Below are positions 10,974-20,000 of a stretch of 44,358 nucleotides of DNA, piece by piece. The position numbers were made by a program, and so were the translations under genes. The DNA comes from an uncultured Clostridia bacterium. GTDB lineage: Bacteria > Bacillota > Clostridia > Christensenellales > Pumilibacteraceae. Location of the stretch: positions 1 through 44,358 of the forward strand of contig CAMSYM010000017.1 of NCBI GenBank assembly GCA_947066105.1, given 5' to 3'. The notes under the pieces are model-generated. The model made no database searches, had not been told where the DNA came from, and saw nothing but the letters and a program-made list of their open reading frames with translations. How positions within the stretch are numbered: position 1 is the first letter of the stretch; each line of letters opens with the position of its first letter.

Positions 10974-10977
10974 TAAA

Positions 10978-11045
10978 ACCGATGAAAAAATATCGGTATT
11001 ATCAAAATAAAGAGAAGTGTATTTATCCGTACATTTCTCTTTTTT
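10978..11045 (+). promoter_or_regulatory. Operon leader with two successive stem-loops
   Basis: Right at the predicted transcript start, ACCGATG (10978-10984) pairs with TATCGGT (10991-10997) around a six-A loop. A second hairpin at 11011-11040 is followed by a U-run. If the inner A-U and G-U pairs form, its loop is also six nucleotides. A hairpin followed by a terminator in the leader is the layout of attenuators, including those controlled by ANTAR antiterminators. An ANTAR protein is encoded about 2.9 kb downstream in the same operon. The loops do not show the A1/G4 bases I recall as typical of ANTAR target loops, so assigning this leader to ANTAR control is inference. Confidence 0.5.
11011..11045 (+). 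terminator. Terminator-like hairpin in the leader, between promoter and first gene
   Basis: AGAGAAGTGT (11011-11020) pairs with ACATTTCTCT (11031-11040) over ten positions with one G-U pair, and six T residues follow (11040-11045). It lies downstream of the promoter and only 7 nt before the ribosome binding site (AAGGAGGG, 11052-11059). It therefore cannot serve the upstream gene alone and would reduce transcription of the operon unless it is overridden. Confidence 0.75.
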
Positions 11046-11062
11046 CAAAATAAGGAGGGATC

Positions 11063-12691
11063 ATGGATATTATTCAAAAAAAGTACGACGAATGGCTCGA
11101 AAAGGCGACCGAATGCGCCGACGAGCTTAGATCGATGGACGCCGAACAAAAAAAGGAAGCGTTTTACAAGGATCTGGAATTCGGTACGGCGGGGCTTCGC
11201 GGCGTGATAGGCGCGGGCACGGACAGATTGAATGTTTATACCATAGGCAAGGTCACGCAGGGGCTTGCCGATTATGTGCTTGCGCATAAGAAAAAGGGCG
11301 CGACGGTCGCGATAAGTTACGATTCGCGTAATTTTTCGCAGGAATTCGCGCGGCATGCGGCGGCTGTGCTTGCGGCAAACGGGATAAAGGCGTACATAAC
11401 GCGCAAACTTTTCCCCACGCCGTATCTGTCGTTCATGGTGCGCAAGTTCGAATGCGACGCGGGCATAATGATCACGGCGAGCCACAATCCCGCCAAGTTC
11501 AACGGCTATAAGGTGTACGGTCCGGACGGCTGTCAGGTAACCGATACCGCCGCCGCCGAGATATTCGATCATATACAAAAAGTGGATACTTTTAAAGTGC
11601 GGGCGTGCGATTTCGACGCCGCGCAAGCCGCCGGCGATATAGAGTTCGTCGAAGTGACGCGCGAATATTTGGACGCGGTGTACGCTTGCTCGGTAGGCGA
11701 CGCGCGCGACGTTTCGATAGTGTACACGCCGCTCAACGGCACGGGTACGGAAATAGTCCCGCAAATGTTCCGCGAGCGCGGCTTCGATAAAGTTACGGTC
11801 GTACCCGAACAGGCAATGCCCGACGGCGATTTTCCCACTACGCCGTACCCCAATCCCGAAAAAGCTCAGGCTTTGGAGCTTGCGATCGCGCTTGCGAAAA
11901 AGCAGAACGCCGATATAGTAATAGGCACCGATCCCGACGCGGACAGGATAGGCGTGGCGGTAAAGACCGCAGACGGATACCGATTGATAACCGGCAACGA
12001 GATGGGCGTGCTTTTGATCGATTATATCTTTACGCATAAAAAAGACCTGCCCAAAGCCCCCGTAGTAGTCAAGACCATCGTCACGACCGATCTTGCGTCG
12101 CGCGTCGCTCAAAGCTACGGCGCGGAAGTGCGAGAGGTGCTTACGGGCTTTAAGTATATAGGCGAGATAATCAAAAAGCTCGAAAGCAAAAACGAAAGCG
12201 ATCGCTTCGTGTTCGGCTACGAAGAAAGCTACGGATATTTATCGGGTACGTACGTGCGCGATAAGGACGCGGTGGTGGCGAGCATGCTCGTCGCCGAAAT
12301 GGCGGCGGATTACCTTAAAGAAGGAAAGACGCTTGCCGACGTGCTCGACGGTATTTACGCCAAGTTCGGCAAATACTATCACCGCACCGTGTCGTTTACT
12401 TACGAGGGCGTTTCGGGCGCGCAAAAGATGAAGGACGTGCTTGCGGGTATCCGCAAAGCTCCGCCCAAAGCGATAGACGGTTCGACGGTCGAGGAAAGCA
12501 TAGACTACTTGACGCAGACCGCGCTCGACTTGCCCAAGTCCGACGTATTGTCGTTCAAAGCCGAAGACGGAAGCAAGTTGATAGTTCGTCCGTCGGGTAC
12601 CGAGCCGCTCATCAAGGTCTACATCACCGCGGCGAGCGGCGGGGAAGCGCGTATCGACGCGATACTTTCGCAAGTAAAATCGTTCATGTAA
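11063..12691 (+). CDS. pgcA: Phosphoglucomutase/phosphomannomutase (alpha-D-phosphohexomutase)
   Basis: A 542-residue cytoplasmic enzyme that interconverts hexose 1- and 6-phosphates, feeding UDP-glucose and cell-envelope sugars. All four superfamily signatures are present: the phosphoserine loop TASHNP with catalytic Ser140, the metal-binding GTDPDADR at 288-295, the sugar-specificity loop GYEESYGY, and the phosphate-binding RPSGTEP at 509-515. It is slightly shorter than Bacillus PgcA-type enzymes (about 575-580 residues). An excellent ribosome binding site ends 3 nt before the ATG. It is the first gene of a long operon, preceded by a consensus promoter and a terminator-like leader hairpin. 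The family is certain. Whether it prefers glucose or mannose cannot be decided from sequence alone. Confidence 0.93.
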   Translation: MDIIQKKYDEWLEKATECADELRSMDAEQKKEAFYKDLEFGTAGLRGVIGAGTDRLNVYTIGKVTQGLADYVLAHKKKGATVAISYDSRNFSQEFARHAAAVLAANGIKAYITRKLFPTPYLSFMVRKFECDAGIMITASHNPAKFNGYKVYGPDGCQVTDTAAAEIFDHIQKVDTFKVRACDFDAAQAAGDIEFVEVTREYLDAVYACSVGDARDVSIVYTPLNGTGTEIVPQMFRERGFDKVTVVPEQAMPDGDFPTTPYPNPEKAQALELAIALAKKQNADIVIGTDPDADRIGVAVKTADGYRLITGNEMGVLLIDYIFTHKKDLPKAPVVVKTIVTTDLASRVAQSYGAEVREVLTGFKYIGEIIKKLESKNESDRFVFGYEESYGYLSGTYVRDKDAVVASMLVAEMAADYLKEGKTLADVLDGIYAKFGKYYHRTVSFTYEGVSGAQKMKDVLAGIRKAPPKAIDGSTVEESIDYLTQTALDLPKSDVLSFKAEDGSKLIVRPSGTEPLIKVYITAASGGEARIDAILSQVKSFM

Positions 12692-12734
12692 CGGAAAGGG
12701 GGCATACGCGGATACATTTTCGCGAGTGCCGTTA
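12689..12734 (+). promoter_or_regulatory. Stem-loop between the phosphomutase and glutamine synthetase genes
   Basis: GGCATACGCG (12701-12710) pairs with CGCGAGTGCC (12721-12730), with one A-A mismatch and one G-U pair. A competing outer stem pairs TAACGG (12689-12694) with CCGTTA (12729-12734). The hairpin sits directly before the ribosome binding site (ATAGGAG) of the glutamine synthetase gene. There is no U-run, so it is not a terminator. It could affect translation, RNA stability or protein binding. Confidence 0.45.
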
Positions 12735-12745
12735 TAGGAGTAATC

Positions 12746-13951
12746 ATGACAAACAACAAGGTCGAATTTATCGATTATCTCATGGAAAACGACGTCAAGT
12801 TCGTCAAACTGACGTTTTGCGATTTTTTGGGCAGACAGCGCAATATATCCGTGCTGACTTCACAGCTCGAAGACGCGTTCGAACACGGCGTGCTTATAGA
12901 CAGCGCGGCGCTTACCGGCGTCGGCGGGACCGACCTAAAACTGAAACCGGTCGGGTCGTTGTTGTCGGTATTGCCTTGGCGTCCGCATTCGGGTCGAGTG
13001 GTGAGCGTGTTTTGCAACATATTCAACGCCGACGATACGCCGTATATCGGCGATCCGATGGTGCTGTTGGATACGCAGGTAAAAAAGCTCGGCGCGCTGG
13101 GGCTTAAAGCGCAGGTGGCGACCGAGTGCGAATTTTATGTGTTCAAGGAAGAACACGCCGAGGAACTCGTGCCGTTCGATCAAGCCGATTATTGCGCGTG
13201 TTCGCCTTACGATAAGTGCGAAAACCTGCGGCGCGACGTTATAATCAGTTTGGAGGACATGGGACTCAAACCGATCTCGTCGCACCACGAGCGCGGAATG
13301 GGGCAAAACGAAATAGACTTCGAAAGCGCCGATCCGTCGTCTGCCGCGCGCAACTTCATAATGTTCAAGACCGCGGTCAAAAACGTATGCGCGCTCAACG
13401 GCACGATAGCGTCGTTCATGCCGCGCCCCGTCAGCGGTATGCCGGGCAGCGGCTTGCACTTGTTGATAACGCTTTCGGGCAAAAACGCAGATAAAGCGAC
13501 CGCGGCTTTCGCGGAAGGCGTTATGCGCAGATACCGCGAGATCACTTGCTTTGCCAATCCGACGCGCAACAGCTACCGTCGGTTAAAGCCCAATTTCGAA
13601 GTGTCGTACGATAACGTGCGCGGCAAGTCGTTGCGCATATTCGGCGATAACATAGTACAGCTTCGCACGCCCGATGCGAGCGGCAATATTTTTACGGTGC
13701 TGTCGCTCGTGTTTGCGGCGGGGCGCGAAGGCATAGAAAACGGCTATAATCTCCGTCCGCCGTGCGTAGGCGAAAACGACGGCTTTGCCGATATCGACGA
13801 GGCGTTCGCGTTCGCATCGAAAAGCGAGTGGTTGCGCGCCAACATCCCCGGCGTGTACGACGACGTGCTCGATTCGATGAAGCGCAGATACATCGCCGAG
13901 CAGGCGTTAAAGACCGACCGCGAAGTGTTTGACTTTTTAGCCGATATTTAA
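12746..13951 (+). CDS. glnA: Glutamine synthetase family protein, short atypical form
   Basis: A 401-residue member of the glutamine synthetase superfamily, which makes glutamine from glutamate, ammonia and ATP. Visible family features are an N-terminal beta-grasp part with FCDFLGR, the metal-binding ECE at 127-129, the ERGMGQNEIDF segment, MPGSGLH with His238, NPTRNSYRRL, and the late arginine segment LRTPDASGN. Several details differ from standard type I enzymes. The usual DGSS segment reads DSAA, the second His of GSGxHxH is Leu, and the C-terminal part is about 40-60 residues shorter with no recognisable adenylylation loop. A gene for an ANTAR regulator follows after 15 nt, and glutamine-using enzymes come next, which supports a role in glutamine supply. 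A related gamma-glutamyl ligase activity cannot be excluded. Confidence 0.82.
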   Translation: MTNNKVEFIDYLMENDVKFVKLTFCDFLGRQRNISVLTSQLEDAFEHGVLIDSAALTGVGGTDLKLKPVGSLLSVLPWRPHSGRVVSVFCNIFNADDTPYIGDPMVLLDTQVKKLGALGLKAQVATECEFYVFKEEHAEELVPFDQADYCACSPYDKCENLRRDVIISLEDMGLKPISSHHERGMGQNEIDFESADPSSAARNFIMFKTAVKNVCALNGTIASFMPRPVSGMPGSGLHLLITLSGKNADKATAAFAEGVMRRYREITCFANPTRNSYRRLKPNFEVSYDNVRGKSLRIFGDNIVQLRTPDASGNIFTVLSLVFAAGREGIENGYNLRPPCVGENDGFADIDEAFAFASKSEWLRANIPGVYDDVLDSMKRRYIAEQALKTDREVFDFLADI

Positions 13952-13966
13952 ACAAAGGAGGACCGA

Positions 13967-14533
13967 TTGGACGCACTTATCGTAGCGAACGCGTCGGCGC
14001 AACAGCGCGCGCTGACCGACGTGTTATACCACGAAAAAATCAATTGCGTGGTTTGCACTACCGCCGCCGAGGCTCGGCGGGCGTCGCTGTGCCGTCCTTT
14101 CGACCTGTTTATAATCAACAGCGGACTTTCGGACGAACACGGGAACGAGCTTGCGATGGCAGTCGCCGACGCCAACGGATGCGGCGGGATATTCGTCGAC
14201 GACGCCATGCGCGTGGATCAGCTTGCCGACGAGCTTAACGACTGCGGCATAATAACGCTTGCGCGCCCCGTCGCCAAAACGACGTTGCTGGACGCCGTGC
14301 GGCTCATCAAGGTATCCAATGCGCGCGTGCGCGAGCTGAAAGCGCAAAACGAAGAGCTTAAAGCCAAGCTCGAAGACATGAAGTTTATAACCCGCGCCAA
14401 GATAGCGCTTATGCGTTCGCTCGGTTATACGGAAGAGCAGGCGCACCGTTACATCGAAAAAAAGTCTATGGAAATGCGCGTGTCGCGCCGCAAGGTAGCC
14501 ATGGATATACTCAATACTTACGAGGCGATCTGA
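13967..14533 (+). CDS. ANTAR-domain RNA-binding antiterminator with degenerate receiver
   Basis: A 188-residue regulator. The N-terminal part (about 1-115) has the alternating pattern of a response-regulator receiver. However, the phospho-acceptor Asp is replaced by Asn51 (FIINSGL), the N-terminal acidic pair is missing, and the usual KP is RP, so phosphorylation is unlikely. A helical linker (about 115-135) is followed by a C-terminal ANTAR three-helix domain (about 135-186: ITRAKIALMRSLGYTEEQAH and onward). ANTAR proteins bind paired RNA hairpins and prevent termination. The start is TTG at 13967, 4 nt after AAAGGAGG. Clostridia are known to carry such genes (NitR type) next to glutamine synthetase, so nitrogen-dependent control of this operon is the likely role. 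Confidence 0.87.
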   Translation: MDALIVANASAQQRALTDVLYHEKINCVVCTTAAEARRASLCRPFDLFIINSGLSDEHGNELAMAVADANGCGGIFVDDAMRVDQLADELNDCGIITLARPVAKTTLLDAVRLIKVSNARVRELKAQNEELKAKLEDMKFITRAKIALMRSLGYTEEQAHRYIEKKSMEMRVSRRKVAMDILNTYEAI

Positions 14534-14537
14534 ACAA

Positions 14538-15950
14538 GTGTACTACGACAAACCAAAAGAAGAATGCGGCGTTTTCGGCATAATTTCGCCGCGACCGATC
14601 CCTACCGTTCCGCTGTCTGCGAGCGCGTTGATGGCTTTGCAACACCGCGGCGAGGAGAGCGCGGGCATAGCGACTTTCGTCGACGGTGCGCTCAAATGCA
14701 AAAAGGGCATGGGGCTTGTGTCCGAAGTGTTTTCTTCCGACTATTTGGAGTATGCGGCAAATACCAAGATCGCAGTCGGACACGTCAGATATTCGACTAC
14801 CGGTTCGTGCAATCTCGAAAACGCGCAACCGATAGAAACGGTGCATTCCAAAATTTCGCTCGCGCTCGCGCACAACGGCAATCTTACCAATTCGGCGCAT
14901 ATCCGCGGCGATCTCGTTCAGTCGGGCATGGTGTTGCATACCACCAACGACACCGAGATATTGAATATCCTTATCGTGCGCAACATGATAGAAACCAACG
15001 ACATCGAGCGCGCGGTAGTCAAAGCGATGAACTTTGTCGAAGGCGCGTTTTCCATCGTGATAGCGACAAAGGACAAGCTTATAGCCGTTCGCGATCCCAA
15101 CGGGTTCAAACCGCTGTGTATGGGGCGGCTCGGCGACGCGACGGTGTTCGCGTCCGAAACGTGCGCGCTCGACGCGTTGGGCGCGACCTTCGTCCGCGAC
15201 GTGAAGCCGGGAGAGGTCGTCAGTTGCGACGGCAAGGGCAATATCAATACATACATGCTCGACAATGCGTCGCAGAGCGGCTTGTGCGCGTTCGAGTTTA
15301 TTTATTTCGCGCGTCCCGATTCGGTCATCGACGGGATAAGCGTATACAAAGCGCGCGAGCAAATGGGCAGAGCGTTGTACAGACAAAAGCCTACGGACGC
15401 CGATTACGTTTGCGGCGTACCCGATTCGGGGCTGGTCGCGGCGCAGGGCTATTCGCAGGAATCGGGCATACCGACGGTACCCGCGTTCGTCAAAAACAAA
15501 TACGTCGGGCGGTCTTTCATATTGCCCGATCAAGTAAAGCGCGAAAGCGCGGTCAATATCAAGCTTAACCCCATACGCTCGACGGTCGAAGGCAAACGTA
15601 TCGTGCTTATCGACGACTCGATCGTGCGCTCGACTACGAGTACGCGCATAATAAGAATGTTGCGCGCGGCGGGCGCGAAAGAAATACATATGCGCATAAG
15701 CTCGCCGCCGTTCAAATACGAGTGCTATTTCGGCACGGACATCGACGACCGCGACAAGCTTGTAGCCAATCATTACGACACGGACGGTATTTGCAAAAGG
15801 ATCGGCGCGGACAGTTTGGAGTATCTGTCGCTCGAAAATCTCAAAGCGATATCGCCCAATACGTCGTTCTGTTTTGGTTGCTTTACGGGCGATTATCCCG
15901 CGCCCGTTACTCCCATGCTCAAAAATTCATTCGATGAATTCGGAAAATAG
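14538..15950 (+). CDS. purF: Amidophosphoribosyltransferase (glutamine PRPP amidotransferase)
   Basis: A 470-residue enzyme for the first committed step of purine synthesis (PRPP plus glutamine to phosphoribosylamine). The protein begins with a nine-residue propeptide ending in EE. Cleavage would expose the N-terminal nucleophile Cys10 (CGVFGI), as in Bacillus PurF. The class II glutaminase domain shows LMALQHRGEESAG. The phosphoribosyltransferase domain shows the PRPP loop VLIDDSIVRST. The C-terminal CFGCFTGDYP segment and other cysteines fit the iron-sulfur-containing, oxygen-sensitive Bacillus type. The GTG start lies 4 nt after the ANTAR gene stop with only a weak ribosome binding site (GAGG), which suggests translational coupling. 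No other pur gene is in the window. Its grouping with glutamine synthetase and carAB points to shared control by nitrogen. Confidence 0.96.
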   Translation: MYYDKPKEECGVFGIISPRPIPTVPLSASALMALQHRGEESAGIATFVDGALKCKKGMGLVSEVFSSDYLEYAANTKIAVGHVRYSTTGSCNLENAQPIETVHSKISLALAHNGNLTNSAHIRGDLVQSGMVLHTTNDTEILNILIVRNMIETNDIERAVVKAMNFVEGAFSIVIATKDKLIAVRDPNGFKPLCMGRLGDATVFASETCALDALGATFVRDVKPGEVVSCDGKGNINTYMLDNASQSGLCAFEFIYFARPDSVIDGISVYKAREQMGRALYRQKPTDADYVCGVPDSGLVAAQGYSQESGIPTVPAFVKNKYVGRSFILPDQVKRESAVNIKLNPIRSTVEGKRIVLIDDSIVRSTTSTRIIRMLRAAGAKEIHMRISSPPFKYECYFGTDIDDRDKLVANHYDTDGICKRIGADSLEYLSLENLKAISPNTSFCFGCFTGDYPAPVTPMLKNSFDEFGK

Positions 15951-15963
15951 ACGAGAGGTATAT

Positions 15964-17052
15964 ATGGAAAGATATCTGATAATGAAAGACGGCACGGTCT
16001 ACGTCGGCAAGGCGATAGGCGCGAGCGGCACGGCAATAGGCGAGGCGGTGTTCACGACCGCTATGTGCGGCTATTTGTTGACGCTGAGCGATCCGAGCTA
16101 TTGCGGACAGATAGTCATGCAAACGTTTCCGCTCATAGGCAACTACGGCGCTATCGAATCGGACGCGGAAAGCGAAAAGCCGTTCCTTAACGGTTATATA
16201 GTGCGCGAGCTGTGCGACGTCGGCTCGAACTACCGCAAGGAGTGCGAGCTTGACGAGTATTTGAAAAAGCACAACGTAGTCGGTATAGCGGGCGTGGATA
16301 CGCGCGCGATAACGCGCAAGATACGTAACATGGGCGTTATGAACTGTATGATCACGGACAGCGTAAAGGACTTGCCGCAAAAGATAGCCGCGCTCAAAAA
16401 GTATAAGGTGCGAGCCGCAGTAGAGCAAACGTCGTGTGCCGAGCCGCTCGAACTCGATCCGATAGACCAAACGCATAAATACCGCGTGGTGCTTTACGAT
16501 TTCGGCGCGAAAAAGAATATCGAACGAATGCTCGTAAAGTACGGTTGCAGTGTGATACGCGTGCCGTACAACACGACTGCGGAACAAGCGCTGGCGTATG
16601 AGCCGGACGGCATAATGCTGTCTAACGGCGGCGGCGATCCCGCCGACAATACGGGCGTGATAGAAGAGCTTAAAAAGCTCAACGCCCAAAAACTGCCCAC
16701 GTTCGGCATTTGCTTGGGGCATCAATTGCTCGCGCTTTCGTACGGCGGGAAAACCGTAAAACTCAAATACGGACACCGCGGCGGCAATCAACCCGTTAAA
16801 GATCTGTTAACGGGCAAAACTTACATAACCAGCCAAAACCACGGTTATGCGGTCAAGGCGGACAGCCTTGCGCCCGACGTCGGGAAGGTGCGGTTTGTAA
16901 ACGCCAACGACAAAACCGTCGAGGGCATAGACTATACGTGCGCGCCCGCTTTCTCGGTGCAGTTCCACCCCGAAGCGTGCGGCGGCCCGAAGGACACCGA
17001 ATTGTTGTTTGCAAGGTTTGTTCAAATGATGGAGGATAATCGTCATGCCTAA
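15964..17052 (+). CDS. carA: Carbamoyl-phosphate synthase small (glutaminase) subunit
   Basis: A 362-residue glutamine amidotransferase subunit that releases ammonia for carbamoyl phosphate, the precursor of UMP and arginine. The C-terminal class I GATase domain carries the triad Cys250 (GICLGHQ), His335 and Glu337 (QFHPEA), and the family segment HRGGNQP. The frame is open further upstream, but the ATG at 15964 is chosen because GAGAGG lies 5 nt before it and the family usually begins at this point (MERYLIMKDG). Upstream Met codons lie inside purF. The gap to purF is 13 nt, and the end overlaps carB by 8 nt, so the three genes are co-transcribed. Confidence 0.96.
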   Translation: MERYLIMKDGTVYVGKAIGASGTAIGEAVFTTAMCGYLLTLSDPSYCGQIVMQTFPLIGNYGAIESDAESEKPFLNGYIVRELCDVGSNYRKECELDEYLKKHNVVGIAGVDTRAITRKIRNMGVMNCMITDSVKDLPQKIAALKKYKVRAAVEQTSCAEPLELDPIDQTHKYRVVLYDFGAKKNIERMLVKYGCSVIRVPYNTTAEQALAYEPDGIMLSNGGGDPADNTGVIEELKKLNAQKLPTFGICLGHQLLALSYGGKTVKLKYGHRGGNQPVKDLLTGKTYITSQNHGYAVKADSLAPDVGKVRFVNANDKTVEGIDYTCAPAFSVQFHPEACGGPKDTELLFARFVQMMEDNRHA

Positions 17053-20000
17053 GGATAAAAGCATCAAGAAAGTACTCGTCATCGGCTCCGGTCCGATAAC
17101 GATAGGTCAGGCGGCGGAGTTCGACTATGCGGGAACGCAGGCATGCCGCACGCTCAAAAGCAAAAAGGTCGAGGTCGTTTTGGTCAATTCCAATCCCGCG
17201 ACGATCATGACCGATAAAGCCATGGCGGACGCTATCTATATTGAACCGCTTACCGTGCCTACGCTCGAACGCATAATCTTGCGCGAAAAGCCCGACGGCA
17301 TTTTGCCGGGACTGGGCGGACAAACGGGTTTGACGCTGTCCATGGAGCTTGCCAAATCGGGATTTTTGGCGGAACACGGCGTGCGGCTGTTGGGCGTGCG
17401 TCCCGAAACGATAGACAAAGCCGAAGACCGCGAGCTGTTTAAGGAAGCGATGCTCGAAATCGATCAGCCGTGCATACCGAGCGACGTAGTTACCGACGTG
17501 GACGCGGCGGTGGAGTTTGCCGACAAGATAGGCTATCCCGTTATAGTCCGTCCCGCATTCACGCTCGGCGGCGCTGGCGGCGGCATTGCCGAAAACGAAA
17601 AGGAACTGCGCGAGATAGCGCGCGGCGGGCTGGAACTTTCGCCCATACATCAAGCGCTCATCGAAAAGAGCATATACGGCTGGAAAGAGATAGAATTCGA
17701 GGTGATGCGCGATCGCTTAGGCAACGTCATTACCGTTTGCTCGATGGAAAATCTCGATCCCGTCGGTATCCATACCGGCGACAGCATAGTCGTAGCGCCC
17801 ACGATGACTCTGTCGGACAAGGACTATCAAATGTTGCGGACGGCGGCGCTCGATATAATCACGCACCTTAAAATAGAGGGCGGCTGTAACTGTCAGTTCG
17901 CGCTCGACCCCAAATCGAGCGATTATGCCGTAATAGAAGTCAATCCGCGCGTTTCGCGGTCGTCGGCGCTTGCGAGCAAGGCGACGGGCTATCCGATAGC
18001 CAAGGTCACAACGCTCATCGCGCTCGGCTATACGCTCGACGAGATCACCAACGCCGTTACAGGCAAAACATGCGCGTGCTTCGAGCCTGCGATCGACTAT
18101 TGCGTAGTCAAGCTTCCCAAATGGCCGTTCGATAAATTCGTGTACGCAAAGCGTACGCTCGGCACGCAAATGAAGGCGACGGGCGAAGTCATGTCAATTG
18201 CGCCGAGCTTCGAGGCGGGGCTGTTGAAAGCTGTGCGAGGCGCGCTCGGCACGGACACTTTGCGCAATCCGCATTACGAAAAACTGACCGACGCGGAAAT
18301 AGAGAGCATGCTCATGCCTGCGACCGATTATCGTTTGTTCATACTGTACGAAGCGGTAAAGCGCGGGATAAGCGTAGATAAGATATACGATATAACCAAG
18401 ATCGACCCGTGGTTCTTGAACAAGATCAAAAATCTCGTCGAGTACGAAAACGGCATAGCCGACCGTCCAATTACCAAAGACGAATATATGACGGGCAAAA
18501 AGCTCGGTTATCCCGACAAGGCGCTCGAAAAAATATCGGGCAATAAACTGCCCATGCATCGCCGCGCAGTATTCAAAACGGTCGATACGTGCGCCGCGGA
18601 ATTCAAAGCGGAAACGCCGTACTTCTATTCGACATACGACGACGAGAACGAAGCCAAAGAATTCATCGAAGAAAAAAAGAGCGACCGCAAGCGCGTCATA
18701 GTTTTCGGATCGGGTCCTATCCGTATAGGTCAGGGCATCGAGTTCGACTATGCGTCGGTGCATTGCGTGTGGGAGCTTAAAGAACTCGGCTACGACGTCG
18801 CGATAGTCAACAACAATCCCGAAACGGTGTCCACCGATTTCGACACGGCGGACAGACTGTATTTCGAGCCGCTCACAGAAGAGGACGTCGACAACGTTAT
18901 CGCGACCGAGCGCCCGTACGGCGTGGTGGTCGCGTTCGGCGGGCAGACTGCTATAAAGCTCACAAAGCACCTGTCCGAAAAAGGCGTGCGGATATTGGGA
19001 ACGCCCGCCGACTCGATAGACGCGGCGGAGGACCGCGAGCGGTTCGACGCATTGCTCGAAAAGCTGGACATAGCGCGTCCGCAGGGACGCACCGTCAAAA
19101 CGACCGAGCAGGCGCTCGCGGCGGGCAACGCGCTCGGCTATCCGGTGCTTTTGCGTCCGTCGTACGTTTTGGGCGGGCAAAACATGATAATAGCCTTCTC
19201 CGACGACGACGTTAAGGAATATATGTCGATAATACTCGACGGCAATCCCGACAACGTCGTGCTTATAGACAAGTACGTGATGGGTACTGAGATCGAAGTG
19301 GACGCCATATGCGACGGCGAGGATATACTTATCCCCGGCATAATGGAACACATCGAGCGCGCAGGTATTCACAGCGGCGACTCGATAGCGGTATATCCCG
19401 CGCAGAACATTTCCGATAAAAACAAGGAAGAGATAATCGATTATACCCGTCGGCTCGCGACCGCGCTCGATACCAAGGGGCTGGTAAATATCCAGTACAT
19501 AATAAGCGACGGAAAGATATACGTTATAGAAGTCAATCCGCGCTCGTCGCGCACTATCCCGTACATTTCCAAGGTGACGGGCGTGCCTATGATAAAACTC
19601 GCGACCGAGTGTATGGTCGGGAAAAAGCTCAAAAAACTCGGCTACGGCACGGGACTGTATCCGTCCGCGCCGTACGTCGCAGTAAAAGTGCCTATATTCT
19701 CATTTGAAAAGCTCACCGATCTCGACACGCACTTGGGACCCGAAATGAAGTCGACGGGCGAGGTTTTGGGCGTAGGCAAAACGCTGGACGAGGCGCTGTA
19801 TAAGGGGCTTGTTGCGGCGAGCTACAAGCTGAAACGCCGCGGCGGCATATTGATGACGGTGCGCGATACCGATAAATCGGAGATCGCCAACGTTGCGAAA
19901 AATTACTACGAACTCGGCTTCGAGTTGTACGCGACCGCAGGCACGGCGGAAGTTATACGGCGTTCGGGCATGCAGGTAACGGTAGCGGACAAGCTCAACG

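Noticed and set aside
15874-15963. Upstream start for carA
   Set aside because: This part lies inside purF in another frame. A good ribosome binding site precedes ATG 15964, and the family N-terminus begins there.
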